From an uncultured Pelagibacteraceae bacterium (GTDB lineage: Bacteria; Pseudomonadota; Alphaproteobacteria; Pelagibacterales; Pelagibacteraceae), in NCBI GenBank assembly GCA_902632545.1, contig CACPCX010000001.1, positions 1 through 64,000 on the forward strand: 64,000 bases of DNA, written 5' to 3'. The notes beneath the pieces are model-generated. The model was not told the DNA's origin, searched no databases, and was given only the letters and a program-made list of their open reading frames with translations. Positions 17,759-26,474 of this stretch are shown here, piece by piece (positions within the stretch are counted from its first letter, which is position 1; every line of letters starts with the position of its first letter). The position numbers were made by a program, and so were the translations under genes.

Positions 17759-18464
17759 TAACCTTAAGGAGGTTGCTTTTAAAGATCTTTGGGGATCTAG
17801 AGGTGTTTTTACTACAATGAGAATGATTGGTAAACCACCAAAGTTATTATTATTGAAACCTCATATTGAAAATTTATTAAAATCTACAAAAAAATACGGA
17901 ATAATAAAAAAAAACTTAAAATATATTATTTTAGATTTAATTAAAAAAAATACTTTATACAAAAGCCCAGATAATTTATTTCGTATAGCGTTAAATAAAA
18001 AATTAATATCAATTTCAATTAGAAAAAGACCGAAACCAAAGAGTACTTTTAATCTGTTATTATTTAAATATAAACGAGTAGAGCCGAATTATAAAAATCT
18101 ATATTATAAAAAAATATTAGCAAAATTGAGTAAAGTTGAGTCTACTAAATTTGATATTGCCTTAGTCTCAAATGATAAGATCTTAGAAACGGGAACTTCA
18201 AATTTAGTTTTTGTTAAAAATGGAAAAATATTTTCTCCTAAACAAAATTGTTATATTGGAAATACAATTAAATTTATTAGTAAAAAAATTAAAATTAGTT
18301 TTAAAGATATTTCTATTAAGGAAATTAATAATTATGATGAAATAATTCTTATTGGATCTGGCAAAGGTGTTACATCAATTTCAGAAATAAAAGAACTTAA
18401 TTGGAAGAAAAAAAAAAATGATTATTACAATAAGTTAAACAAAATTTATAAATCTATTGGTTAG
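17721..18464 (+). CDS. pabC: aminodeoxychorismate lyase-like class IV aminotransferase (PabC)
   Basis: Fold-type IV PLP enzyme, 247 residues, expected to release p-aminobenzoate and pyruvate from aminodeoxychorismate. ETGTSNLVFVKNGKIFSP (near 152) is the class IV signature, and a YYKKILAKLSK segment near residue 132 probably holds the PLP lysine. GSGKGVTSI near 212 is the phosphate-side loop. The overlap with pabA is long (38 nt), so the true start could be slightly downstream, but no later ATG preserves the N-terminal RGVFTTMR strand. Confidence 0.75.
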   Translation: MATLLLKKSYQLSNLKEVAFKDLWGSRGVFTTMRMIGKPPKLLLLKPHIENLLKSTKKYGIIKKNLKYIILDLIKKNTLYKSPDNLFRIALNKKLISISIRKRPKPKSTFNLLLFKYKRVEPNYKNLYYKKILAKLSKVESTKFDIALVSNDKILETGTSNLVFVKNGKIFSPKQNCYIGNTIKFISKKIKISFKDISIKEINNYDEIILIGSGKGVTSISEIKELNWKKKKNDYYNKLNKIYKSIG

Positions 18465-18466
18465 AC

Positions 18467-18862
18467 ATGAAAGATCCTAATAACCCTTGTATATTTTGCG
18501 TAATTAGAAAAGAAGAGCTTCAATTTGAAAACCAATTAGCCTATTCATCGATTGACAGTTATCCTGTTTCGGAATTTCATAGTCTTATTGTGCCCAAAAG
18601 ACATGTTGAGACATACTTTGAGCTTTCTTCAGAAGAAATTCAGGCATGCAATGAGTTAATTTTAAAAACTAAAGAAAAAATTTTAAAACAAGATTCTAGT
18701 GTAAAAGGTTTCAATGTAGGCACAAATGCTGGAAAAATTGCAGGCCAGTCTATTATGCATTGTCATATTCATTTAATCCCAAGAAGAAAAGGGGATGTAG
18801 AAGATCCGCAAGGCGGTGTTAGGTCTGTGATCCCAAAAAAACAACATTATAAAAGAAAGTAA
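18467..18862 (+). CDS. HIT family hydrolase
   Basis: Histidine-triad nucleotide hydrolase, 131 residues. The triad HCHIHLIP lies near residue 100, preceded by SIM and GFNVGTNAGKIAGQ; the N-terminal CIFCVIRKEE has the CxxC of zinc-binding HIT proteins. It follows pabC by 2 nt, so it is the last gene of the pab run. The natural substrate is unknown; AMP-linked adducts are usual for the family. Confidence 0.88.
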   Translation: MKDPNNPCIFCVIRKEELQFENQLAYSSIDSYPVSEFHSLIVPKRHVETYFELSSEEIQACNELILKTKEKILKQDSSVKGFNVGTNAGKIAGQSIMHCHIHLIPRRKGDVEDPQGGVRSVIPKKQHYKRK

Positions 18863-18943
18863 ATATTTTTTCAGCTGTTATTAAAGACAAATTTATCAAT
18901 AGTTTTTGTTGATCTGATAGGTTATGTAGAATAGAAAACTTTA

Positions 18944-18963
18944 AAATTATTCTAAAATAATTT
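18944..18963. promoter_or_regulatory. inverted repeat upstream of aprM (possible operator)
   Basis: Perfect 8-bp arms AAATTATT and AATAATTT separated by CTAA end 14 nt before the aprM start. It could be an operator or weak hairpin for the sulfur operon, but short A+T-only repeats arise often by chance in such DNA. Confidence 0.25.
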
Positions 18964-18977
18964 AACATAAGGGTAAA

Positions 18978-19772
18978 ATGTTAGAAACAAATCCATTTTC
19001 GGTATTATCTGAAGTTGTCCCTACTTTAGTTATGCAAGGTTTTATCATTGCTATGGTACTTTTAATTGCATTTGGAACAATCATTCAGATGATACATCAT
19101 AAAAATTTAACTTATTTCTTTAATAATGCAAAAAAGGCAAAACTGCAGGCAACAAGAGAGGTTGGGGCTGTTGAAAAAGCAAAAATTTTAGCAAAGACAA
19201 CAGTTTATGATATTGGAACCACATCCGAGTTAGGTTTCGGAAAAAGAAGGTTGGCACACGTTCTTGGTATGTATGGAACAATAATTTTTTGGGTTTCATC
19301 AGCGATATTAGTATTTTGTTATACAGGTGTAGACAAATCTACTTCGTCACTATGGTCAGTGTTGTGGCACTTAGGTGCTATACTTACATGTGTTGGTGGA
19401 TTTTGGTTTTGGTTTTTTTTAAGAGTAGATGTTTCAGCTGAAGCGCATCCTTGGTATAGAATTATTAAAGCTGACTTATTTGTTCTTGCATTGTTAGCAT
19501 GTTCAACATTTGGATTAGCTTGGTCTTACACTCAATTTAATGGTCAAGTAGGTTTGTCATTCTTATTTTTTGCATTGTTTGTAGTTTCAAATTTAGTTTT
19601 ATTTGGGGGTGTCTACTGGTCAAAATTTGCTCATATGTTCTACAAACCTGGAGCAGCAATACAGAAAAATCTAGCTGAAGCAGACGGTTCTAGAGATAAT
19701 TTACCACCTCCTGCAGATGCACCTGAGCAATTTGGTTTAGGGATAAAACGAGAAGAGCCAAAACATTATTAA
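18978..19772 (+). CDS. aprM: APS reductase membrane anchor AprM
   Basis: 264-residue membrane protein with about five to six helices, found with aprBA in SAR11 and some sulfur oxidisers, thought to link adenylylsulfate reductase to the quinone pool. Histidines in and next to hydrophobic segments (for example VLWHLGAILT near 130, IQMIHHKNLT near 38, and KRRLAHVLGMYGT near 90) could ligate haem, which is inference. It starts the unit aprM-aprB-aprA with 30 nt to aprB. The identification is by remembered cluster order and the membrane pattern. Confidence 0.82.
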   Translation: MLETNPFSVLSEVVPTLVMQGFIIAMVLLIAFGTIIQMIHHKNLTYFFNNAKKAKLQATREVGAVEKAKILAKTTVYDIGTTSELGFGKRRLAHVLGMYGTIIFWVSSAILVFCYTGVDKSTSSLWSVLWHLGAILTCVGGFWFWFFLRVDVSAEAHPWYRIIKADLFVLALLACSTFGLAWSYTQFNGQVGLSFLFFALFVVSNLVLFGGVYWSKFAHMFYKPGAAIQKNLAEADGSRDNLPPPADAPEQFGLGIKREEPKHY

Positions 19773-19802
19773 TATGATAACTAAGAAAGGGTAAAGAAAA
19801 TT

Positions 19803-20273
19803 ATGTCAACTTTTGTATATATGACTAGATGTGATGGATGTGGTCACTGTGTAGATATTTGTCCGTCTGATATAATGCACATTGATGAAAACATTAGACG
19901 TGCAAAAAATATAGAACCTAATTTTTGTTGGGAGTGCTATTCATGTGTTAAAGCATGTCCAAATCATGCAATTGATGTAAGAGGTTATGCAGACTTTGCA
20001 CCAATGGGTCATAGTGTAAGAGTGAGACGTGAAGAGGAAAAAGGAACTATTTCTTGGAAAATTAAATTTAGGAATGGAACAGAAAAAAATTTTGTATCTC
20101 CTATTACAACTAAACCTTGGGGAAAATTTATTCCAAAACTTGCAGATGGAGAAAAAATTAAACAGGGAGAATTAAATTCTCAAAGGCTATATACAGAGCC
20201 GGAGGGATTAAATATTGACGGAGAACTTCCGTCAGTTCCTAAAAATTCATTTAAAAAAGGAGTTTACTATTAA
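19803..20273 (+). CDS. aprB: adenylylsulfate reductase beta subunit
   Basis: Electron-transfer subunit with two [4Fe-4S] clusters, 156 residues. Cluster motifs are CDGCGHCVDICPSD (residues about 9-22) and CWECYSCVKACPNHA (about 40-54). The C-terminal half, which wraps round AprA in known structures, is present. It shares TAATG with aprA, so the two are translationally coupled. In SAR11 the Apr enzyme is considered to work in the oxidative direction (sulfite plus AMP to APS). Confidence 0.95.
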   Translation: MSTFVYMTRCDGCGHCVDICPSDIMHIDENIRRAKNIEPNFCWECYSCVKACPNHAIDVRGYADFAPMGHSVRVRREEEKGTISWKIKFRNGTEKNFVSPITTKPWGKFIPKLADGEKIKQGELNSQRLYTEPEGLNIDGELPSVPKNSFKKGVYY

Positions 20274-22132
20274 TGGCCAAACATAAAACTCATTACGAAG
20301 ATTGCGATGTTCTAGTTGTTGGTGGAGGAATGGCTGGAACTGGTGCTACCTTTGAAGCAAGGCACTGGGGTAGAGATATGAAAATTGTTTGTGTTGAAAA
20401 AGCAAACATAGATAGAAGTGGAGCTGTTGCCCAAGGACTTTATGCAATAAACTGTTATATGGGAATGCAGTGGGGTGAAAATCAGCCTGAAGATCATGTA
20501 AGATATGCAAGAAATGATTTGATGGGAATGGTTAGAGAAGATTTAGGTTATGACATGGCTCGTCACGTAGACTCAACTGTTCATATGTTTGATGAATGGG
20601 GACTTCCTATGATGAAAAATGAAGAGACTGGAAGATATCTGAGAGAGGGTAAATGGCAGATAATGATTCATGGTGAAAGTTATAAACCAATTGTTGCAGA
20701 GGCAGCAAAAAAATCTGCAGATAAAATTTATAATAGAATAATGATCACTCATCTTTTAATGGATGAAGCTCAAGAAAATAGAGTGGGTGGCGCAGTTGGA
20801 TTTAATATGAGGACTGGTGATTTTCATGTGTTCAGAGCTAAGGCAGTTATAGTTGCAGCGGGAGGAGCTTCTCATATATTTAAACCTAGAGCTGTAGGTG
20901 AAGGAATGGGTAGAACTTGGTACGCTCCTTGGAGTAATGGTTCTGCTTATGCATTGCCAATTGCAGCTGGCGCTAAGATGACACAAATGGAAAATAGAAT
21001 TGTGCTTTGTAGATTTAAAGATGGATATGGTCCAGTTGGAGCTTACTTCTTGCATTTAAAAACATACACTCAAAATGCAAATGGGGAGAATTATGAAAAA
21101 AAATGGTACGATCAAACTAAAGAATTAGTTGGAGAGTATATCGATCATCATCCTACTCCAACATGTTTAAGAAACCATGCATTTATTCAAGAAACGATGG
21201 CAGGTGGTGGACCAATTCAAATGGTTACAACTGAAGCCTTTCAAGATCCTCATTTAGAAACTGTTGGTTGGGAAAACTTTTTAGGAATGACAGTTGGCCA
21301 AGCAGTTGTTTGGGCATCTCAAAATATTGATCCTAAATATACAAATCCTGAGTTAACCACATCAGAACCATATGTAATGGGTTCACATGCTACTTGTTCA
21401 GGAGCTTGGGTAAGTGGGCCAGAGGATTTATCTCCTCCAGAATATTTTTGGGGATACAATAGAATGCTCACAATTGATGGTTTGTTTGGTGCTGGTGATA
21501 CAGTTGGTGGGAGTGCTCATAAGTTTTCATCAGGTTCATTTACCGAAGGTAGATTAGCCGCAAAGGCAGCTGTGAAATATATTGAGGACAAGAAAGCTGA
21601 GAATATAAAAGTTTCTGATAAGCAATGCGAGGATTTTAAGATAAAAGTTTATAAACCTCTTGAAAATTATACTGTTGCTCAAAATGAAATCACAGGTGGA
21701 ACAGTTTCTCCAAGTTATATTTCACCTATTCAAGGTCTTCAACGTTTACAAAGAATTATGGACGAGTATGTCGGTGGAATTGCTACAAATTACATGACTA
21801 ATGCTAATATGCTTAAAAGAGGCTTAGAGTTATTAGCTTGGCTTGAGGAAGATCTTGAAAATGTTGGTGCTGAAGATTATCATCAACTTATGAGAGCTTG
21901 GGAACTTAAACATAGAGCTCTCACATCTCAATGTGTAACAGAACATACTATGTTTAGAGAAGAAACTAGATGGCCAGGATATTATTATAGAGGTGATCAT
22001 ATGAAATTAGATGATGATAACTGGCATTGTTTAACAGTTTCAAGAAGAGATCCTAAAACAGGTAAATTCACTATGGAAAAAGTTCCCGTCTACCACATAG
22101 TAGATGAGAACGAGAAGAAAAAAGCATCATAA
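20273..22132 (+). CDS. aprA: adenylylsulfate reductase alpha subunit
   Basis: FAD-containing catalytic subunit of APS reductase, 619 residues. The N-terminal dinucleotide-binding motif VLVVGGGMAGTGATFEARHW, DRSGAVAQGLYAINCYMG near residue 45, IVAAGGASHIFKPRA near 190 and the C-terminal RETRWPGYYYRGD-type segment (EETRWPGYYYRGDH here) are all recognisable. With suyAB and xsc releasing sulfite next door, oxidation of sulfite is the probable role. No sat (ATP sulfurylase) gene is visible in the window. Confidence 0.96.
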   Translation: MAKHKTHYEDCDVLVVGGGMAGTGATFEARHWGRDMKIVCVEKANIDRSGAVAQGLYAINCYMGMQWGENQPEDHVRYARNDLMGMVREDLGYDMARHVDSTVHMFDEWGLPMMKNEETGRYLREGKWQIMIHGESYKPIVAEAAKKSADKIYNRIMITHLLMDEAQENRVGGAVGFNMRTGDFHVFRAKAVIVAAGGASHIFKPRAVGEGMGRTWYAPWSNGSAYALPIAAGAKMTQMENRIVLCRFKDGYGPVGAYFLHLKTYTQNANGENYEKKWYDQTKELVGEYIDHHPTPTCLRNHAFIQETMAGGGPIQMVTTEAFQDPHLETVGWENFLGMTVGQAVVWASQNIDPKYTNPELTTSEPYVMGSHATCSGAWVSGPEDLSPPEYFWGYNRMLTIDGLFGAGDTVGGSAHKFSSGSFTEGRLAAKAAVKYIEDKKAENIKVSDKQCEDFKIKVYKPLENYTVAQNEITGGTVSPSYISPIQGLQRLQRIMDEYVGGIATNYMTNANMLKRGLELLAWLEEDLENVGAEDYHQLMRAWELKHRALTSQCVTEHTMFREETRWPGYYYRGDHMKLDDDNWHCLTVSRRDPKTGKFTMEKVPVYHIVDENEKKKAS

Positions 22133-22153
22133 TTAAACCTTTTAATTTTTATT

Positions 22154-22504
22154 ATGGATATTTTATCTAAAACAGACGATGAAATATATGAAATAGCAAA
22201 ACCAATTTGGGATAATTTGGTAAAATCATCAAACCTAAAAGATTATGGTGGATTTACTCGAGATTTCTCTACTCAAATGTTATTTGGTGCTAATGAAGTA
22301 GAGTTAGGAAAACAATGGTCAAATAATAAGCTTATAACCAATCTGAAAGAAACTTTTGACCCTTTTGGATGTTTAAGAAGGGGCGATCATATTACAGTTC
22401 TTATTAAACAAACTAACAAAGAGATACCAGGTGAATTTCTTGGTCGATTAGTTTTGGGGACTGAAGACGGAGAAGTGAAAGTCTTTGGAGCAACTATATA
22501 TTAA
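22154..22504 (+). CDS. conserved-looking protein downstream of aprA, unknown function
   Basis: 116 residues, no signal peptide or membrane segment. I do not recognise a family. It begins MDILSKTDDEIYEIAKPIWD and ends GRLVLGTEDGEVKVFGATIY; the alternation of helix then strands and the RDFSTQMLFGANEV stretch could fit a small SnoaL/cystatin-like alpha+beta fold, which is only an impression. It follows aprA by 21 nt in the same direction, so it is probably co-transcribed and may be an accessory of the sulfur block. Confidence 0.6.
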   Translation: MDILSKTDDEIYEIAKPIWDNLVKSSNLKDYGGFTRDFSTQMLFGANEVELGKQWSNNKLITNLKETFDPFGCLRRGDHITVLIKQTNKEIPGEFLGRLVLGTEDGEVKVFGATIY

Positions 22505-22568
22505 AAAAAATCCATATAATTTAAATATTTGTTTGACAATTAGCGCTGTGGGTGTATTGACGGAGTAA

Positions 22569-22703
22569 ATGCAGTTATCTAGGGTAAAAATATTAAATAA
22601 ATTATTCACTCTCAAAACAAATTTTATAAAATTAGGTGTTATAATTGGTCTTGCCGCTTACTGGGGCATAATTTTAATTGGTACTTTTATCTCTTTTAAC
22701 TGA
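22569..22703 (+). CDS. 44-residue single-span membrane protein
   Basis: The ORF reads MQLSRVKILNKLFTLKTNFI then KLGVIIGLAAYWGIILIGTF and ISFN. A GGAG ribosome-binding site lies 3 nt before the ATG. The basic N-terminus followed by one helix predicts an N-in membrane protein. It lies between the apr genes and the TauE-like gene, all rightward, and may be a small subunit of one of these membrane systems. No family recognised. Confidence 0.55.
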   Translation: MQLSRVKILNKLFTLKTNFIKLGVIIGLAAYWGIILIGTFISFN

Positions 22704-22731
22704 GTTGTTCTAAAGAACATAAAGTTTTTTT

Positions 22732-23811
22732 ATGGATGTATTTTTACCAATTGCTCAGGTTTTTGTTAATCCAATAGAAATACTTTTACTAAGTGCAATT
22801 GTAGGAGTTCTCTCAGGTTTGTTTGGTGTTGGAGGTGGTTTTTTAATGACTCCATTTTTAATATTTTTAGGTATACCTCCCGCATATGCAGTTGCTAATG
22901 AGGCAAATAATATTTTAGCTACTTCAGTTTCAGGATCTACTACTCATTATTTAAAAAATACTTTGGATTACAAAATGGGTTCAATGATTGTTATTGGAGG
23001 AGTAATAGGAACTTCTTTAGGAATTTATACATTTACGTATTTTAAAGGTATAGGAAAAATTGATACTGTAATCTCTCTGGCCTATATGTATATATTGGCA
23101 ATAATCGGAACCTTAATGTTGGTTGAAAGTTTAGGTGAAATAGATCAAGCAAAAAAAAACGTCGTAGTTAAAAAAAAATTACACGTTCACTATTGGATAC
23201 ATGGCCTTCCGTTAAGAATGAGGTTCCCAAAATCTAAATTGTATGAAAGTATTTTTACACCTATTCTAATTGGTTTATTGGTTGGTTTTATTGCAGCGAT
23301 TATGGGAATTGGAGGAGCTTTTATTTTAGTTCCAGCAATGATTTATATAATTAAGATGCCGACCAAACTAGTTCCAGGAACATCTTTATTTGTTACAATT
23401 TTTGTAAGTGTAATTGTTACTTTTCTTCACTCATTTAATTATGGATCTATAGATTTATTATTAGTTCTAATGTTAGTAATTGGTTCAATTATAGGTGTTC
23501 AAGTTGGACAAAAATTAGGAGAGAGAATTAACAGTTCTGGCTTAAGAGCTTTATTAGCAATTTTGTTATTGATAGTGGGAATAGCAATTGCATACGATAC
23601 ATTTTTTGCAGATCAGAGTGTAAATGGAACTACAAACGTAACTAGTTCAAATTTAAATTTCTTCTCTCAATTTATAATTGATTTCTCAAAAGAGATGCCT
23701 TTCTTTTATGGACTATTTACGATTATGTTTGCAATCTTTTTAGGTGTAGGTGCGGCGTTTATTAGACGTTTTATTTCAAACCTTAGAAAAAAATTATTAG
23801 TAAAATCTTAA
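22732..23811 (+). CDS. TauE/SafE family exporter (putative sulfite/organosulfonate)
   Basis: 359 residues, about eight to nine membrane helices, with the two TauE repeats each carrying a glycine-rich motif: LFGVGGGFLMTPFL near residue 31 and MGIGGAFILVPAM near 192. A hydrophilic linker with KKNVVVKKKLHVHYW lies between the halves. Located next to apr, suyAB and xsc, sulfite export is the likely role, protecting the cell when C-S cleavage outpaces oxidation. Other family members carry other anions. Confidence 0.85.
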   Translation: MDVFLPIAQVFVNPIEILLLSAIVGVLSGLFGVGGGFLMTPFLIFLGIPPAYAVANEANNILATSVSGSTTHYLKNTLDYKMGSMIVIGGVIGTSLGIYTFTYFKGIGKIDTVISLAYMYILAIIGTLMLVESLGEIDQAKKNVVVKKKLHVHYWIHGLPLRMRFPKSKLYESIFTPILIGLLVGFIAAIMGIGGAFILVPAMIYIIKMPTKLVPGTSLFVTIFVSVIVTFLHSFNYGSIDLLLVLMLVIGSIIGVQVGQKLGERINSSGLRALLAILLLIVGIAIAYDTFFADQSVNGTTNVTSSNLNFFSQFIIDFSKEMPFFYGLFTIMFAIFLGVGAAFIRRFISNLRKKLLVKS

Positions 23812-24911
23812 ATAAAAAAATTTTTAAAAGTTTCTATATATATTAAGCTAATAATACCAACTGTCACGGCTGCAATAAAACCAACAATAAATGGCTTATA
23901 ACCCATAGATTTAAGCTCATTTAAATTTATGGAGATTCCTACAGCAGCCATTGCCATCGTCAAAAATACAGTTGCTAAAATTTTTAAATATTCAATAAAT
24001 TTAGACCAAGCATAATAATTATCACTCTCAGTAGAAAATAATTGATCTCCCAAATTTCTCACAATTATCATCCCAATAAAACCAAGAACAAAATATGGAA
24101 AAATGTTTAAAATTGAGTATTTTTGGCCTTGTAATTCTCCTCTATTATATAAGAAAGCAAATAAAGGTATCAGTATTACAAGAAAAGTATTCCTAATTAA
24201 TTTTGTTACAGTTGCCACATCTAAAGTTTCAGGATTATTAAATTGTTGATCGTAGATTAATCCCGCAGCAGCTACTTGAGATGTTTCATGAATTGAAGTT
24301 CCTAAAAATAAACCAACTTCTAAAGCATTATTTTTAAAATACCACTCTGCAAAATAGGGATAAACAAGCATTGCAATAACCCCAAATAACGTAATATTAG
24401 CTATAGCGTATGCAATCTCTGTTTTTTTTGCATTGATGACTGGAGCAGTTGCAACAATTGCAGTAGCACCACAAACGCTAGTACCAATAGCAATTAGGTA
24501 AGACATTTTTGATGAAATAGGGACTCTTTTAATTAGAAGTTTAATTAATATTAATACGCCTAAAATACAAAAAATCACAAGGGGTATCGCAACAGAACCA
24601 AATTTTATAAAATCAGCAAAACTTAATCTAATACCTAAAAAAATTATTCCTAATTTTAAAATATACTGTTGAGTAAAATCTAAACCAATCATCATTCCTG
24701 GACGAGGTGTAAATGCATTACCCATTATTATTCCAAGTAAAATTGCAATTAAAACTGTTGAAATTGGACTTTTTTGAGTATTAAAAATTTCGATAGCAAT
24801 TAGGTTGTTTATACCTTGAGCAAACAAACAAAAGACTAGCGCCAAAACTATACCAGGGATAATTATTTTGATATTTTGAAATGTTGATAGCACTGGAGAA
24901 TTTTTAAGCAC
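23808..24911 (-). CDS. YeiH/UPF0324 family membrane protein (putative sulfate exporter)
   Basis: 367 residues with about ten helices; starts at GTG. The motifs [12 protein letters not shown] (near 87), [18 protein letters not shown] (near 142) and [18 protein letters not shown] (near 206) define the YeiH family, often annotated as sulfate exporters, though transport has been little tested. It overlaps suyB by 8 nt on the same strand and so appears to be the third gene of suyA-suyB-yeiH, which supports a role in sulfur-oxyanion export. Confidence 0.85.
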   Translation of the reverse strand: MLKNSPVLSTFQNIKIIIPGIVLALVFCLFAQGINNLIAIEIFNTQKSPISTVLIAILLGIIMGNAFTPRPGMMIGLDFTQQYILKLGIIFLGIRLSFADFIKFGSVAIPLVIFCILGVLILIKLLIKRVPISSKMSYLIAIGTSVCGATAIVATAPVINAKKTEIAYAIANITLFGVIAMLVYPYFAEWYFKNNALEVGLFLGTSIHETSQVAAAGLIYDQQFNNPETLDVATVTKLIRNTFLVILIPLFAFLYNRGELQGQKYSILNIFPYFVLGFIGMIIVRNLGDQLFSTESDNYYAWSKFIEYLKILATVFLTMAMAAVGISINLNELKSMGYKPFIVGFIAAVTVGIISLIYIETFKNFFI

Positions 24912-26070
24912 TTCTGTAAAGCTTTGTCATCACAAATTCTCTGTGACCTAAAGCTTCTGCACAAGTCAATCTTCCGTTTGCTACCCTTAAAGTTGTTTTT
25001 ATTAGTTCATCACCAGCTTCAGACATATTCATTTCTCTAGATAATAATTTAGAAACATCGCAATCTACATGCTCACTCATGCTTTTTGCTGTCAATGGAT
25101 TGGCAGTGAGTTTTACAACAGGCTCTATTGGATTTCCAATAATATTACCTTGCCCTGTGGGAAATAAATGAATATTAAATCCACCTGCTGCTTGAAGTGT
25201 TACACATTCTGCTGCAGCTGATGATGTATCCATAAAATATAAACCAGGGCCTTTTGTTGGTTCTTCAGCCGGTTCAAGTACATCAATAAATTTTAAATTT
25301 CCAATTTTTTGAAAATTACCAAATGCTTTTTCTTCTATTGTAGTAAGTCCTCCAGCAATATTACCTGCAGTAGGTTGACTTTCTGATAAATCATCTGTCG
25401 CTTCCCTTAATATAAAGTCATTATAGTTACTCCAAGTTTTCATAAATTTTGCTGAAACTTCTTGTGTAATTCCTCTTGTTGCACAAACTTCCTCAGCACC
25501 AGTAAGTTCAGAAGTCTCTCCAAAACATAGATGCACTCCTAATGGTTCAAGCTTTTCCATTAGATTACCAACAGTAGGATTTGATGCTAAGCCAGAGGTT
25601 GTATCCGACTCCCCACATTTCACTGAAATCCATAAATCGCTTATAGGACATTCTTCTCTTTGAATCTCAGATGCCCATTGAGAAAATTCTTGTGCTTTTT
25701 TTGAGGCCTTCATAATTGTTCCAATGTCACCCGTTCTTTCTATATGAAAACCCTCTACAGGTTTTCCAGTTTTGGCTATACCGTCCACTATTTTTTTTGT
25801 CCATTTTGGCTCAATACCTATTACGATAACTGCTGCTACATTTGGGTTACTTCCAGTGCCAATCATTGTTCTAAAGTGCAATTCTAAATCTGCACCAAAT
25901 TGTAATCTCCCATAAGAGTGAGGTAGTGCTATGGTTCCTTTAATATTATTTGCAACTGCCTCAGCACATGCATTTGAAATATCATCAACAGGTAAAATAA
26001 TTACGTGATTTCTAGTGCCAGCTCTTCCATTCTCTCTTTTAAAACCTAAAAAACTTTTGGGAATTTCCAT
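24904..26070 (-). CDS. suyB: (2R)-sulfolactate sulfo-lyase beta subunit
   Basis: Large subunit of the UxaA-like lyase that splits (2R)-3-sulfolactate into pyruvate and sulfite. 388 residues, starting [20 protein letters not shown], with [20 protein letters not shown] near residue 168 (Cys likely iron/metal ligand), [20 protein letters not shown] near 235 and [16 protein letters not shown] near 308. The match to remembered SuyB sequences is close and specific, better than to altronate dehydratase. SuyA lies 4 nt upstream. Confidence 0.9.
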   Translation of the reverse strand: MEIPKSFLGFKRENGRAGTRNHVIILPVDDISNACAEAVANNIKGTIALPHSYGRLQFGADLELHFRTMIGTGSNPNVAAVIVIGIEPKWTKKIVDGIAKTGKPVEGFHIERTGDIGTIMKASKKAQEFSQWASEIQREECPISDLWISVKCGESDTTSGLASNPTVGNLMEKLEPLGVHLCFGETSELTGAEEVCATRGITQEVSAKFMKTWSNYNDFILREATDDLSESQPTAGNIAGGLTTIEEKAFGNFQKIGNLKFIDVLEPAEEPTKGPGLYFMDTSSAAAECVTLQAAGGFNIHLFPTGQGNIIGNPIEPVVKLTANPLTAKSMSEHVDCDVSKLLSREMNMSEAGDELIKTTLRVANGRLTCAEALGHREFVMTKLYRSA

Positions 26071-26074
26071 TATA

Positions 26075-26359
26075 TTACCATTTTTTTGTTTTTACATTAT
26101 GAACATGAACATGTTCACCTTTTTTTATTGATTTAACCACTTTACCAATATCATGACCATATTTTAATATTGTATCTCCCTCATTTAAATCAACCATAGC
26201 AATTTTATGTCCTAAGGGAATTTCATCCTCAGATTTAATCTTGGCAGAGCTATCATTCTCCATTATCCAACAAGAGCAATCTTGTTTTGGAGTGATTTTC
26301 TCTACTACTACTACCCCTACATTGTCTTTTTTGTCATGAATTATAATATCTGTTGCCAT
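26075..26359 (-). CDS. suyA: (2R)-sulfolactate sulfo-lyase alpha subunit
   Basis: 94-residue SAF-domain subunit pairing with SuyB. The core [26 protein letters not shown] segment ([16 protein letters not shown], residues about 46-61) and the terminal HVHVHNV are typical of the small UxaA/SuyA subunit. First gene of the leftward unit suyA-suyB-yeiH; its start is 115 nt from the divergent xsc start, so both promoters lie in 26360-26474, where I see no clear operator. Confidence 0.88.
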   Translation of the reverse strand: MATDIIIHDKKDNVGVVVVEKITPKQDCSCWIMENDSSAKIKSEDEIPLGHKIAMVDLNEGDTILKYGHDIGKVVKSIKKGEHVHVHNVKTKKW

Positions 26360-26474
26360 TTATAAAGTGTCGATTTGTTTGTTTGAATTTTGTAAAAACT
26401 TATATATTAATCCCAAAAAACAAACAACGAATTATATAAATTTTTTTATATTTCTTTAGAGAGGTTTAAGTCTT

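Noticed and set aside
20756..21055. Minus-strand Ser/His-rich ORF inside aprA
   Set aside because: Composition is that of an antisense shadow of aprA codons.
23800..23815. Short convergent overlaps (TauE/YeiH and others) as possible regulatory antisense
   Set aside because: 4-8 nt stop overlaps are common in this compact genome and need no special explanation.
26360..26474. Operator or riboswitch in the suyA-xsc divergent gap
   Set aside because: Only A+T-rich sequence with no convincing dyad or structured element; a regulator site may exist but cannot be seen.
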